A DNA stretch of 64,000 nucleotides, taken from contig MHBK01000024.1 in the NCBI GenBank assembly GCA_001804865.1, positions 1 to 64,000 on the forward strand. The letters run 5' to 3'. The notes under the pieces are model-generated. The model had not been told where the DNA came from and made no database searches. It saw only the letters and a program-made list of their open reading frames with translations. A program made the translations under genes and the position numbers. Origin of the DNA: Lentisphaerae bacterium GWF2_57_35. Lineage in GTDB: Bacteria; Verrucomicrobiota; Kiritimatiellia; CAIQIC01; GWF2-57-35. Below are positions 24,413 to 33,691 of the stretch, in pieces; the first letter of the stretch is position 1, and every line of letters begins with the position of its first letter.

Positions 24413-24753
24413 GATGCCCCCCCCCTCCGGCCCAACGATAAGATGAAGCTTATCTTTTCGCCCGGTAAAAAGCTGTAGTCCTCCATCTGCTGCTCGGGAA
24501 TATATGGCCTAAGGCAACAAATTCCAGATGTAAAAAGCAAATAAAGCAACACGGGGCATAAGAAAGATTGCCTTGTTTCGGGGTGCATCCGGGAACTGCC
24601 GCAACAGAGGACGGAGACCACGATCCGGATCGGGGTCGCTACCGTTCTTTGCCGTGGGTAGGGCGCTCACTCCGCTGAGCGCCTTCTTTTCCCCATACAA
24701 TCTGGACCCGACTTAGGGTCAGCCCTTGAATTAGTACTTAACACGCCTCGAAC
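24413..24753. other. Gap with repeat fragments and no gene
   Basis: The 341 bases hold a single MITE-like end at about 24580-24603, a CGATCCGGATCGGGGTCG hairpin near 24622, and a GGCGCTCA/TGAGCGCC hairpin followed by TTCTTTT (24662-24690). The last reads as an intrinsic terminator on the plus strand, although no plus-strand gene precedes it. No convincing coding sequence is seen. Confidence 0.5.
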
Positions 24754-25374
24754 TCATCGCTCCCCTCGTCGCTGAACCTCCAAGCGAGCCCGGGCCTCTC
24801 TTACCAGACGATTTAGTTTCTTATCCCTTTCGATCCGTGCCGCCAGCTTTCTCATCTGGTGGCTGATCGCTGCGCCGCTGCCTACTCCTAAAACATCGGC
24901 CGCCTCGCGTTGCGTCATGGCCGCATATTGACATAGAAACCTCGCCCCCACGCCCCTCAGCGTCGATTCGCGCCGGCGCTGCGTGAACTCTTTCACCGAA
25001 ACGCCAAACGTTTCCGACAACTCCTTCAGCACAACCTCCGGCGTTAATGGCCTGAACGTTTTTCTAAAAGAAACATCCTCTCGCCGCTTATGCTTCTCCA
25101 CCAAATCGCTGTAGCGTTCGTCCACCCACGCCCGAAAGGCTTCACTTCCGATGCAACAAGGCGATGCCTTCAACGCCACCTTCAAATCTTCATCGTCTTC
25201 AGCCAGGCCGCCTTCGACGACCTTGGCCTTATAGCGGCCATCGACCAAGTGCCCATGGCGTTGATGACGAAGATTAAAGTACACCGTATAGGCGGTCGTC
25301 AGCGATTGCATGAACTTTCCGCAATTGCCGTCCGGCGTTTCCAGCACCAGATGAAAGTAGTTGGCCATTAACAC
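24754..25374 (-). pseudogene. Broken REP-associated tyrosine transposase (RAYT, Y1_Tnp)
   Basis: The frame begins at LMANYFHLVLETPDGNCGKFM, the His-hydrophobic-His region that normally lies about 60-70 residues into RAYT proteins. RHGHLVDGRYKAKVVE follows, then an abrupt jump to KASPCCIGSEAFRAWVDERY. The usual catalytic-Tyr stretch (YLLELSRYVVLNPVRA in relatives) is missing, so an internal segment appears deleted. The C-terminal half has the helix-turn-helix typical of long RAYTs. Loss of the start and the middle makes it inactive. Similar frames upstream are shifted. The REP-like hairpins nearby fit a past REP/RAYT partnership. Confidence 0.75.
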
Positions 25375-25482
25375 AAGAATTCTGCTTCTTGCCAGCCATC
25401 TGCATCACCTCCTTTCAGGTTTTCCGTGTGTTTCCGTTCATTCCACGGCGCTTGCCTAGCTCGTCGACAGAACCGCGGACAC

Positions 25483-26628
25483 TTATAATCCCAGGGCTGC
25501 CTTGGCGATGTCCTGGCGCAACCATTCCGAAGTCTTGAAATGAAGCGTTAGGCCTCGGGCATCCCGGAAAAGTCTCTCGACGGTGTAGTCACGGCAGTAT
25601 CCGTGCCCTCCCATGATTTGAATCGCCTTGTTGGTGATCTCCACAGCGCTCTCGGAGGCAAACAACTTGGTCTTGAACCCGTTGATCATCGCGGAAGTCG
25701 GTGAGGCGTCAGCTTTGCTGACGCAGGAGGCGAGAAGCGTTTCCGCCGCCTCCGATTGGATAATCATGTCCGCAATCAACGATTGAACGGCTTGATGGAC
25801 CCCTATGGGGTCGCTGGCTATTGTTCGTTCCGCGGCATGTTTCACGGCCAAATCAACGGCGGCACAAGCGATGCCTACCGATATTCCGGCTGCCCCGAAA
25901 AAACCCCAGCCGATAACGTTCTGGCCGATAACTTGGAGGCCCCGGCCCTCGACACCCAAAAGATTGGCTACCGGAACCCGGCAATCGTTGAAAAACATCT
26001 CCCGCGACGATGAGCTTCTAAGACCCATCTTGTCTTCAGCACGTCCAAAAGAAAGCCCTTGCGTTTCCTTTTCGACTAGCAGCGCGCTTGTTCCTTGAGG
26101 ATTCTTATCCGGGTCCGTCCGGACGAGCACCAGATAGACATCTGCTTCACCCGCTGACGTGATGAAGAATTTCGAACCGTTGACAATGTACTCGTCACCG
26201 TCGCACCTCGCCGTGGTAGTGATCGCTCCCGCGTTGCTGCCGCTATTGGATTCATGCACGGCGAAAGCCCCCAAGGCCCGGCCTGCCATCATCTTCGGAA
26301 GCCATTTGCCCCTGACAAAGTCCGTTGCCGCCGTCTCAATGGCTTTTTCAGCGATGATGTGGGACACGGTCACCAGCGCCGTCGAGGCACATGCACGTCC
26401 TAATTCGGTCGCAAGCAATGCAAGAGCCGTCCGCGAAGCGTCCGCTCCACCATACTTCTCAGAAACGACCATTCCCAGAAGTCCGCCGTCTGCGAGGACT
26501 TCGATTGCCTCGCGAGGGAATGCGCCGTTTCCGTCACGTTCTCCGGCCGTTGGGGCGATCCGCTCCTTGGCGATCCGCCGAACAAGGTCTCTTGCCTCCT
26601 TCTCAATGAACCTCTCGCTCTTTTCCAT
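25483..26628 (-). CDS. Acyl-CoA dehydrogenase
   Basis: The 381-residue flavoenzyme has the N-terminal helical domain, AFAVHESNSGSNAGAITTTA (flavin/substrate loop), the beta domain (YIVNGSKFFITSAGEADVYLVL) and the C-terminal helical domain with IQIMGGHGYCRDYTVERLFRDAR. It oxidises acyl-CoA to trans-2-enoyl-CoA, passing electrons to ETF; chain length or branching is not predictable. No beta-oxidation genes are adjacent. It lies 94 bases downstream of an ArsR-type regulator and may be its target. Confidence 0.93.
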   Translation of the reverse strand: MEKSERFIEKEARDLVRRIAKERIAPTAGERDGNGAFPREAIEVLADGGLLGMVVSEKYGGADASRTALALLATELGRACASTALVTVSHIIAEKAIETAATDFVRGKWLPKMMAGRALGAFAVHESNSGSNAGAITTTARCDGDEYIVNGSKFFITSAGEADVYLVLVRTDPDKNPQGTSALLVEKETQGLSFGRAEDKMGLRSSSSREMFFNDCRVPVANLLGVEGRGLQVIGQNVIGWGFFGAAGISVGIACAAVDLAVKHAAERTIASDPIGVHQAVQSLIADMIIQSEAAETLLASCVSKADASPTSAMINGFKTKLFASESAVEITNKAIQIMGGHGYCRDYTVERLFRDARGLTLHFKTSEWLRQDIAKAALGL

Positions 26629-26722
26629 GTCTTTTTTCTCCTTTCCACTAGGTCACTAGACCGCGTGCGTAATTCAGTCTTGAAGCAACTACTTAACTAT
26701 ATGTCAAAAAAAAGAGAGCTTC

Positions 26723-27139
26723 CTATTTCGGAGTGATTTCCTTGATCCTCACTCGCACTTCTTCGAGCTCCTTCTTGAGCTCCCGCTCGTATTTTTGCAG
26801 TAGAGCGAGCTTGTCTTCCGCTTTTCCCAACTTCGCTTCCCGAACCCGACCAGTGCCCTTGCATCCGCAGGCGCAAACTTCGGTTAGGAGTTCCCGGCAC
26901 TGATCCAAGGCGGACTGATCGATCTCGTAGGGAAGCCAGTAGCCCTTTCTTTCACTATGCACCAGCCCCGCGTATCGGAGCACCTTCAGATGTTGGGATA
27001 CCGCCGAAGGGGTGATGCCCAGGGCTTCGGAAAGCTCGTTAACCCCGAGAGGACCTTTCTGTTTGAGCAGGTCGATAATCCTGATGCGCGACTCGACGCC
27101 CAGTACTTTGAAGAGCTCAGCTTGTTTGGCCTCGTCCAT
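26723..27139 (-). CDS. ArsR-family winged-helix regulator
   Basis: The 138 residues from the ATG at 27139 form a winged helix: LFKVLGVESRIRIIDLLKQKGP, LSEALGITPSAVSQHLKVLRYAGLV and HSERKGYWLPYEI. A Cys-rich loop, LLTEVCACGCKG, could bind metal or sense redox state. The C-terminus is a charged coiled coil. The frame is open far upstream to 27787, but that part encodes a transposase fragment. The family start is preferred, so the apparent fusion is probably accidental. Likely target: the adjacent acyl-CoA dehydrogenase or its own promoter. Confidence 0.85.
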   Translation of the reverse strand: MDEAKQAELFKVLGVESRIRIIDLLKQKGPLGVNELSEALGITPSAVSQHLKVLRYAGLVHSERKGYWLPYEIDQSALDQCRELLTEVCACGCKGTGRVREAKLGKAEDKLALLQKYERELKKELEEVRVRIKEITPK

Positions 27140-27787
27140 AACGCCATCTAATTCAGTACACACTAAAATGCTACATCGGACGAAGGACTTTGTCAACCCC
27201 CCTTTCTCTTTTTTTGAGGAGGTAGTCAGGGACATTTCATCTGCTTTGGTCGGACGAGGGCGTCCTAGACCGTGCCCTCCTCGACCGTCGCGCAGTTCGC
27301 CAAAGCGATCCAGCAGCGATTCCAGCGCCGGAGCCTGCCACGGACACGGCCCTGCGATGCGCTCCTCCTGCGCCGCCAGTTCTTCAGGCCAGCGCCCGCG
27401 CCGCAGCAAAGCGTAACCGCCAGGCTGGAGTTCCTTCATATACAACTGCTTCGGTTCCCCATGCTCGTCATAGAAGTCCCGGCTTGCCCGCTTGAAGCCA
27501 GCCGTCGCCCCAATCGCTTCAAAACCGCAGGCCCGATAGCAGACGCCCCGGTAACGGGTCTCGTCGACGAAGCTTTCGACCGCCAGGACGGGATGCTCCC
27601 AACGTGCAACCCACTCGCCGTCGAGTTCAGCCACATAGCGCAGGGTCCGTCCGACCATGCGAGCGCTGCACAGGTAATGCTTCTGTTCCAATAATTGATC
27701 GAATCGCGGACGTTCCTCGTCTCGAAGAAGTCGGACCGTCACACGCTTGAGAATCTCTGGCTCGCGGACTAATTCGTGTCGTTTCAT
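27140..27787 (-). pseudogene. DUF4338-type transposase remnant, in frame with the ArsR gene
   Basis: Encoded residues such as RLLRDEERPRFDQLLEQKHY and GRTLRYVAELDGEW match the start of DUF4338 domains (also called the DruA domain). They are followed directly by VARWEHPVLAVESFVDETRY and RGVCYRACGF, which normally come about 80-100 residues later, so an internal deletion is likely. The end (FGELRDGRGGHG) resembles the joint to an ISAs1-type DDE domain, which is missing. A druA defence gene would be complete and without inverted repeats, so a transposase origin is preferred. Confidence 0.7.
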
Positions 27788-27882
27788 GTCTTCGGGATAT
27801 CAGAGCCAAGAAAAGATGTTCAGTCATTTAGCGAACACCTGTCCATCTATTGATCTTCCCTGCCGCAGATGAAATGACCCTG
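27227..27882. mobile_element. Internally deleted insertion sequence with 18-bp terminal inverted repeats
   Basis: CAGGGACATTTCATCTGC (27227-27244) is the reverse complement of 27865-27882 with one mismatch. The two ends enclose the DUF4338 remnant exactly. No matching target duplication was found beside the ends. The element is a non-autonomous relic. Confidence 0.7.
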
Positions 27883-28300
27883 CATAAGACTCAGAGCCGC
27901 GCCCACTGCGGGCGCACTCTGCAATCTTGTTCCTTTGCTTAAAATCTGGCGGATTTCTGTCAGAACAATTACTGCATCAATGAAAAGGCACTGACCGCCA
28001 CGGCTTCCATTCGCTCTTTGGCAGGGCGTCCCGGCAAGTCGCATAGGCGTCAACTTATAGGCATGGCCTAACCTTGGAATTATGGACCGGCCCTGTGCGT
28101 TAAAGATTTTCTGTCTTTTCGCCTTCCCTCTTTTTCGCGCATTTTGGCGTGTTTAGCGGGTCCATGCTTTTGAGAAAACCGGCGGTGAGGGCGCGCCGGC
28201 TCCAAAGAGGCCTGCGATTTCACAATTGGTCACGATGCTGTCATAATTCTGTCACAATTTCATGCCACGATCCGTCCCAGAAATTTAACGGGAGGATTGG
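27883..28300. other. 418-base gap upstream of the alpha-2-macroglobulin gene
   Basis: No convincing gene is seen. An open frame on the minus strand (27847-28053) has no recognisable family and overlaps the insertion-sequence end. The last 100 bases include AT-rich repeats of TGTCATAATT/TGTCACAATT type (28229-28260) and the GGGAGGA ribosome-binding sequence. The macroglobulin promoter probably lies here. Confidence 0.4.
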
Positions 28301-31300
28301 ATGAACTGGCTCGATAAGAATAAATGGTTTGCACTGGCGGCGCTTTTTCTAGTTATCAACGCTTGGGGAATTTTCCGATTGCGGCCGGCGGCGGTTGTCG
28401 ACAATCCGGCGATTTTCGTTTCCTTTGAGCCGGGCGATGGAGCGACCATTTCGTCGAATGCGGTGCTGGCCTGGCAGTTCTCCGAAGCGGTGGCGACAGC
28501 CGCGCAGGTCGGACAGGACAGCGCGACGGCGCCGGCGACCATCACGCCCGCGACGCCGGGCCGCTTCCGTTGGACAACGCCCGACCGGCTGGAATTCAGA
28601 CCCCTCGTCGAGTGGCCGGAGTGCCATCTGTTTACCGCCAGGCTGGCCGCCGATTTCAAGGGCCCCGCCGGCAAGGAGATCGCTCCGCCGCGCACTTTTT
28701 CGTTCCGTACGCCTGCGCTGAGTCTGCTGTCCGTACGCCAGGCAAATTTCACGGCGGACCGCCGCGTGACGCTGCGTCTCGATTTCAACGCGCCGGTTTC
28801 GCCGGCCGTGCTCTCGAAGTATCTGGAGCTGGAAAGCCCGCGGGACACCCTGCTGGAATGGACCGCCGCCGGCGACAAGGAAAGCCGCGCGGCGCTAATC
28901 CAGACAGCGCCCGTCGGCGCGGATTATCTGATCGTGAAGATTCGAAAGGGACTGCCCGGCGCAGCCGGACCTCTGGCCGTGGAAAGCGATCTGGAGCGGC
29001 AGGTTCAGTGCTACGACCGGCTGAGCGTCACGGAGGTGCAGGCGCAGAGCGAATCCTTTGAAAACAGCTACATCCGCTTCCAAACCACAAAGCCCCTGGA
29101 TCTGGATACCGCGAGATCCTTCATCGCCATCGAACCGGCCGTGGAGTGGAATGTGGAATCGTTTTCGTATTATTGGGGCAACGAGGAATACCGCCTCCTC
29201 GGCGCCTTCCAACCGGGCCGAAGCTATACCGTGACTTTTCGCGAGGGGCTGACGGGGACCGACGGCGCGCTGCTGGCCAAAGATCAAAGCCTGACGGTTT
29301 ACTGCCCGGATCGCCCCGCTTCGCTTGCCTTTAAAACAGGCGGGCAATACCTGTCGGCCCGGGGAAATTTGCTGGTCTCTCTATCCAGCGCCAACGTGCG
29401 GAAATTCCAGCTCGACGCCCGCCGCGTTTATCCGAACAACCTCGTTCAGTTCGCGATGCGGAGCGAAGGCAACTACAACTATTTCTACGGGGCCGCCGAT
29501 GACGGCATTAACCGTCGGGAAGGCTCGCAGGAATTTACGGTGGAGGCCCCGGCCAATCAGCCGGTCGAAACGCAAATCGATCTTCGAACCCTGCTGACCA
29601 ACGGCGCCGCAGGCGTCTTCAAGCTCTCGGCCAGCGCCGATCCCGGCGGCCGCGCCGAGCAACTGGTGGTGATCACGGACACCGGGCTTTCCGTGCGGCG
29701 TTCAAAGACCGATATATTGGTGTGGGCCAATTCGCTCTATACGCTCGAACCCATCGCCGGCGCTTTGGTGCAAGTGTTCAGCCGGACCAATCAAAAGCTC
29801 GCCGAGGGACAAACCGACGCGCAAGGGCTCGTTCGCATCACCGGGCTTTTCGAAGGGGAGAACGAGCCGTTCCTGGTCACGGCCGGACGCGGAGACGACC
29901 TTTCGTATCTGATCTTGCAGAACACCGAAGCCGAGGCCGGCGGCGCACTCGACGAGCGGCCCTATATCGACAAGGGGTACGAGGCCTGCCTCTACACCGA
30001 CCGAGGCATCTACCGGCCTGGGGAAACCTCCCAGGTGCGGGCCATTGTCCGCGAGCACGCCTCCCCGTCGGCGATGACTTGCCCTACTCCCTTCCCGGTG
30101 GAACTGCATGTCCTGCGCCCCGACGGACGAAGTCACAGAATTCTGCGCGCGATGCTCTCCGACGACGGCACAGCGGACTTTGCCTGCGCATGGGCCGATC
30201 ATGACGCCACCGGCGCCTACGCCTTCGAATTGAAGACCCCGGGCGCAAAGGAAGCGATGGGCTCGACCGGCGTATCGCTGGAGGAATTCGTCCCGCCGCA
30301 GATCGCGGTGGTCATTGAAACGCCGGATGGCCGGGCGAACCCTGAATCCGGGCTTCGCTTCACGGTGCAAGCCCGTCATCTCTTCGGCCCGGCGGCCGCC
30401 GGAAATTTAGTCAAGGCGTCGGTTCGTTTTGTCCCGGAGGTTTTTTGTCCCACGAATTGGCCGGGCTATGATTTTTCCGACGGAGAAAAAGATTTCAGCC
30501 CCATCCAGAAGCCGCTCGGCGACAGGCCCCTCGACGCCAATGGCCAAATGGTGTTTGAGGAAGACATTTCAAACGCCTGGCGGCCTGCGTCGGCGCTCAA
30601 AGCCGTCATGGAAGGAACCGTCATGGAAACCGGCGGACGTAGCGTCACCGCCGTGGCCAAGCAACCGGTGGATGTCTATCCCTGGTACATCGGCCTCAAG
30701 CCGGAACGCGAAGGCGGCGCCTGCCGGGTGGGCGAGCCGCAGCGCTTCACCATCGCCGCCGTGCTCCCCGATGGCGCCCCGGCCGACGTCAAACAAATCC
30801 GCGTGACGCTAAGTTCCGTCTCGTGGTCCTCCATCCTGCGTCGCGACACCGATGGCCGCTATACCTGGCAGTCGGAGCGGCGTTTGACCCCGCTGAAACA
30901 AGAAAATGTAACGTTAAGCAATGGGCTGGCCCCATTCACTTTCTCGCCCGAATCTTCGGGCGCCTGCGTGCTCCAAGCCGGCGATCCGGAATCGGGCGCA
31001 TCGGCTTCGCTCGAACTCTACGTCGGCTCGCCGGATCAGGAATGGCAAGCCTGGTCGAAGGAAACCCCCGACCGCGTGGAATTGCAGCTCGATAAACCCC
31101 GCTATCAAGTCGGAGAGGAAGCCCTCCTGACCATTAAGGCGCCGTTTATCGGCAAAGCGCTGCTGACCGTCGAGAACGACCGCATCCTGGAAACGCGCGT
31201 GCTGAACTTGGAAAAGAACACGGCGGAAATCCGCCTGCCGGTGAAGAACGAATACAAACCCAATGTCTACTGCACGATCAGCCTCGTACGCGGCATCACG

Positions 31301-33691
31301 CCGGGGGAAGCCTGGTCGGCCCATCGGGCGGTCGGACGGATTCCCTTGCCGGTGGCCATGCCGGAGCTTCAAGTCTCGACCCGCCTCGAAGCGCCGGATT
31401 CCATTCGCCCGCTGACCAAGCTGCCCGTCGAAGTACACGTGACCGATCCGGACGGACGCGGCCTGCCGGCGGACATCACGGTAGCGGCCGTCGATGAAGG
31501 CATCTGCATGCTGACCGGATTCGAAACCCCCGACCCGGCCGCTTTCTTCGGCGCATTGCGCAGTCCGGGCTTCGTCTTGTATGACTTGTACGCCCTGCTC
31601 ATGCCGGAACTTGAGCGACAAATTTCCCAAACGCCCTCTGCGATGGGCGGCGGCGACGACGACCAGCGGCGAAAGCGATTAAACCCCGTCAAGGCCCGGC
31701 GCTTCAAACCGGTCGCCTTGTGGACCACGGCGCGCACGGACTCGAATGGAATGGCCGCCGTTTCGTTCGACCTGCCGGAATTCACGGGCGCGCTCCGCCT
31801 GATGGCGGTCGCCTGCACCCGCCAGGCCTTCGGCTCGGTGGAGCGGCAGGTGACCGTGCGCCGGCCCTTGGTCGTGAGAAACTCGCTGCCGCGCTTTCTG
31901 GCGCCCGGCGACCTCTGCATGACGCCCGTCGAACTTTTCAACGATACCGGCCATGACGGCGAGGCCGTCGTCGAGCTGTCCTGTCAGGGGCCGCTCGTCG
32001 TTCAGGCCGTGGAAACGAATCGCATTCGCCTCGCCCAAGGCGAAAGCCGGACGTTGGAATTTATGCTGAAGGCGTCTTCGACCGCCGGGGTTGGACGAGT
32101 TCGGATTCACGCGGCGATGGACCAGGAAACGTTCGATGACGAGACCGAGATCGCGGTCCGTCCGGCCAGCGCCTGCATTACGGTCGGCGGCTCGGGAAAC
32201 GTACAGGGCGGAAAAACGGCGACGCTGACGCTGCCGGGCGGCTGGCTCGAAGGCACGGTACAAGGCTGGGTACAAGGCTCCGGCCTGCCGTCTGTTGAAT
32301 GGAGCGGCGGACTGGATTATCTGCTGCAATATCCCTATGGCTGCCTGGAGCAAACGGTGTCGTCGGCGTTTCCCTTGCTCTATCTGGCCGACCTCGCCGA
32401 CCGTTTGCAGCCCGGCCGCATGACCCGCGAGCAAACCGCCCTGCGCATCCAGGCCGGCCTCTTCCGGATTCTTTCGATGCAAAGCGCCAACGGCGGCTTT
32501 AATTACTGGCCCGACAGTTCCTCCCCCTACGAATGGGGTTCGGTGTATGCCGCTCATTTCCTGACCGAGGCCGCGCGAGCCGGTTACGACGTACCGTCCG
32601 ACCGCCTCAACGCCGCGCTGGAATTTCTGCAAAAACGGCTCGCCCAGCGGGTCACGAAGGCCTCCGATCTACAGCTTCGTCCCTACATTTGCCTGGTGCT
32701 GGCGCTGGCCGGCAAACCGGAGCACGGCTGGATGGCCCGACTGCGCGAGGAATCGCTGGATGCCTCGGGCCGGGTCGAATTGGCCGCCGCGCTGGCCGCG
32801 GCCGGACGCCGTCGCGACGCGGCCGCGGTCCTGGCCGGCCAAACAGCCGCCACCGATACTCCGTCGGAAATCGGCGGCCGGCTGAATTCAGCCACGAGGG
32901 ACATCGCCTTGTTGCTGTCCGTCCGGCTCGACATGGAGCCCGACCATGCCGAAGTGCCGACGCTGGTCCAGCAACTGCTGCAAGCCCGCAAAAACGACGC
33001 CTGGCCGAACACCCAGGAAAATGCCATGGCCCTGCTGGCGCTCGGCAAATACAGTCGCGTGTTGCTCGGTCAAAACAAGGCGTTTGCGGCCCGGCTGCTG
33101 TGGCCGGAAGCCCATCAGGATCAACGTTTCGACTCTACCGCCGACGCCCGGGTCGAAGTGAAGACGTCCGCCGGCGCCACGCTGCAACTCACCAACAGCG
33201 GCCCTGGAACCGCTTATTATAGCTGGAGAATCAGCGGCGTACCCACCACGGCGGCCCTTGTCGAAGAAGACAACCTGCTGAGCGCGCGGCGACGCCTGCT
33301 GGATTTGCAAGGGGAGCCGCTCGAAACGATGTCGTTCCAGCAAGGCGAACTGTTGATGGTGGAATGGACGCTGGAGGGCGCGACCGATTACGACAACATG
33401 GTCATCGAGGATCTGCTGCCGGCAGGATTGGAAGTCGAGAATGCGGCACTGGCCACCTCCCAACTTGTGCCCTGGGCGAAAACCAAATCGAATCTGCCGT
33501 TGCGCCATGTGGACGTACGCGACGACCGGGTGGTCGGCTTCACCGATCGATTCACGGGCGAGAGACGCTTCTACTACGCCGTACGCGCCGTCAGCAAAGG
33601 CTCGTTTGTTTACCCCGCCCTGTCGGCGGAATGCATGTACGACCCCGGCATTCGGAGCATTCATGGAAAAACGCAAATTGAAGTTAAATAG
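28301..33691 (+). CDS. Bacterial alpha-2-macroglobulin with thioester motif
   Basis: The 1796-residue protein has an N-terminal membrane anchor (WFALAALFLVINAWGIF) rather than the lipobox of E. coli YfhM, followed by repeated macroglobulin (MG) beta domains. A bait-like region lies around residues 1100-1140, and the A2M core is VDEGICMLTGFETPDP and WTTARTDSNGMAAVSFDLPEF. The thioester motif GCLEQ (Cys1348) is intact in PYGCLEQTVSS, followed by the alpha/alpha toroid (GGFNYWPDSSSPYEWGS). It traps proteases in the periplasm. It overlaps pbpC by 29 bases, the classic yfhM-pbpC pairing. Confidence 0.93.
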   Translation: MNWLDKNKWFALAALFLVINAWGIFRLRPAAVVDNPAIFVSFEPGDGATISSNAVLAWQFSEAVATAAQVGQDSATAPATITPATPGRFRWTTPDRLEFRPLVEWPECHLFTARLAADFKGPAGKEIAPPRTFSFRTPALSLLSVRQANFTADRRVTLRLDFNAPVSPAVLSKYLELESPRDTLLEWTAAGDKESRAALIQTAPVGADYLIVKIRKGLPGAAGPLAVESDLERQVQCYDRLSVTEVQAQSESFENSYIRFQTTKPLDLDTARSFIAIEPAVEWNVESFSYYWGNEEYRLLGAFQPGRSYTVTFREGLTGTDGALLAKDQSLTVYCPDRPASLAFKTGGQYLSARGNLLVSLSSANVRKFQLDARRVYPNNLVQFAMRSEGNYNYFYGAADDGINRREGSQEFTVEAPANQPVETQIDLRTLLTNGAAGVFKLSASADPGGRAEQLVVITDTGLSVRRSKTDILVWANSLYTLEPIAGALVQVFSRTNQKLAEGQTDAQGLVRITGLFEGENEPFLVTAGRGDDLSYLILQNTEAEAGGALDERPYIDKGYEACLYTDRGIYRPGETSQVRAIVREHASPSAMTCPTPFPVELHVLRPDGRSHRILRAMLSDDGTADFACAWADHDATGAYAFELKTPGAKEAMGSTGVSLEEFVPPQIAVVIETPDGRANPESGLRFTVQARHLFGPAAAGNLVKASVRFVPEVFCPTNWPGYDFSDGEKDFSPIQKPLGDRPLDANGQMVFEEDISNAWRPASALKAVMEGTVMETGGRSVTAVAKQPVDVYPWYIGLKPEREGGACRVGEPQRFTIAAVLPDGAPADVKQIRVTLSSVSWSSILRRDTDGRYTWQSERRLTPLKQENVTLSNGLAPFTFSPESSGACVLQAGDPESGASASLELYVGSPDQEWQAWSKETPDRVELQLDKPRYQVGEEALLTIKAPFIGKALLTVENDRILETRVLNLEKNTAEIRLPVKNEYKPNVYCTISLVRGITPGEAWSAHRAVGRIPLPVAMPELQVSTRLEAPDSIRPLTKLPVEVHVTDPDGRGLPADITVAAVDEGICMLTGFETPDPAAFFGALRSPGFVLYDLYALLMPELERQISQTPSAMGGGDDDQRRKRLNPVKARRFKPVALWTTARTDSNGMAAVSFDLPEFTGALRLMAVACTRQAFGSVERQVTVRRPLVVRNSLPRFLAPGDLCMTPVELFNDTGHDGEAVVELSCQGPLVVQAVETNRIRLAQGESRTLEFMLKASSTAGVGRVRIHAAMDQETFDDETEIAVRPASACITVGGSGNVQGGKTATLTLPGGWLEGTVQGWVQGSGLPSVEWSGGLDYLLQYPYGCLEQTVSSAFPLLYLADLADRLQPGRMTREQTALRIQAGLFRILSMQSANGGFNYWPDSSSPYEWGSVYAAHFLTEAARAGYDVPSDRLNAALEFLQKRLAQRVTKASDLQLRPYICLVLALAGKPEHGWMARLREESLDASGRVELAAALAAAGRRRDAAAVLAGQTAATDTPSEIGGRLNSATRDIALLLSVRLDMEPDHAEVPTLVQQLLQARKNDAWPNTQENAMALLALGKYSRVLLGQNKAFAARLLWPEAHQDQRFDSTADARVEVKTSAGATLQLTNSGPGTAYYSWRISGVPTTAALVEEDNLLSARRRLLDLQGEPLETMSFQQGELLMVEWTLEGATDYDNMVIEDLLPAGLEVENAALATSQLVPWAKTKSNLPLRHVDVRDDRVVGFTDRFTGERRFYYAVRAVSKGSFVYPALSAECMYDPGIRSIHGKTQIEVK

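Noticed and set aside
24662..24690. Functional terminator of a plus-strand gene
   Set aside because: Stem and U tract are good, but no plus-strand gene lies upstream, so it is listed only as part of the gap.
26723..27787. A genuine Druantia DruA defence gene
   Set aside because: The domain is internally deleted, flanked by insertion-sequence-type inverted repeats, and no other Druantia genes are present.
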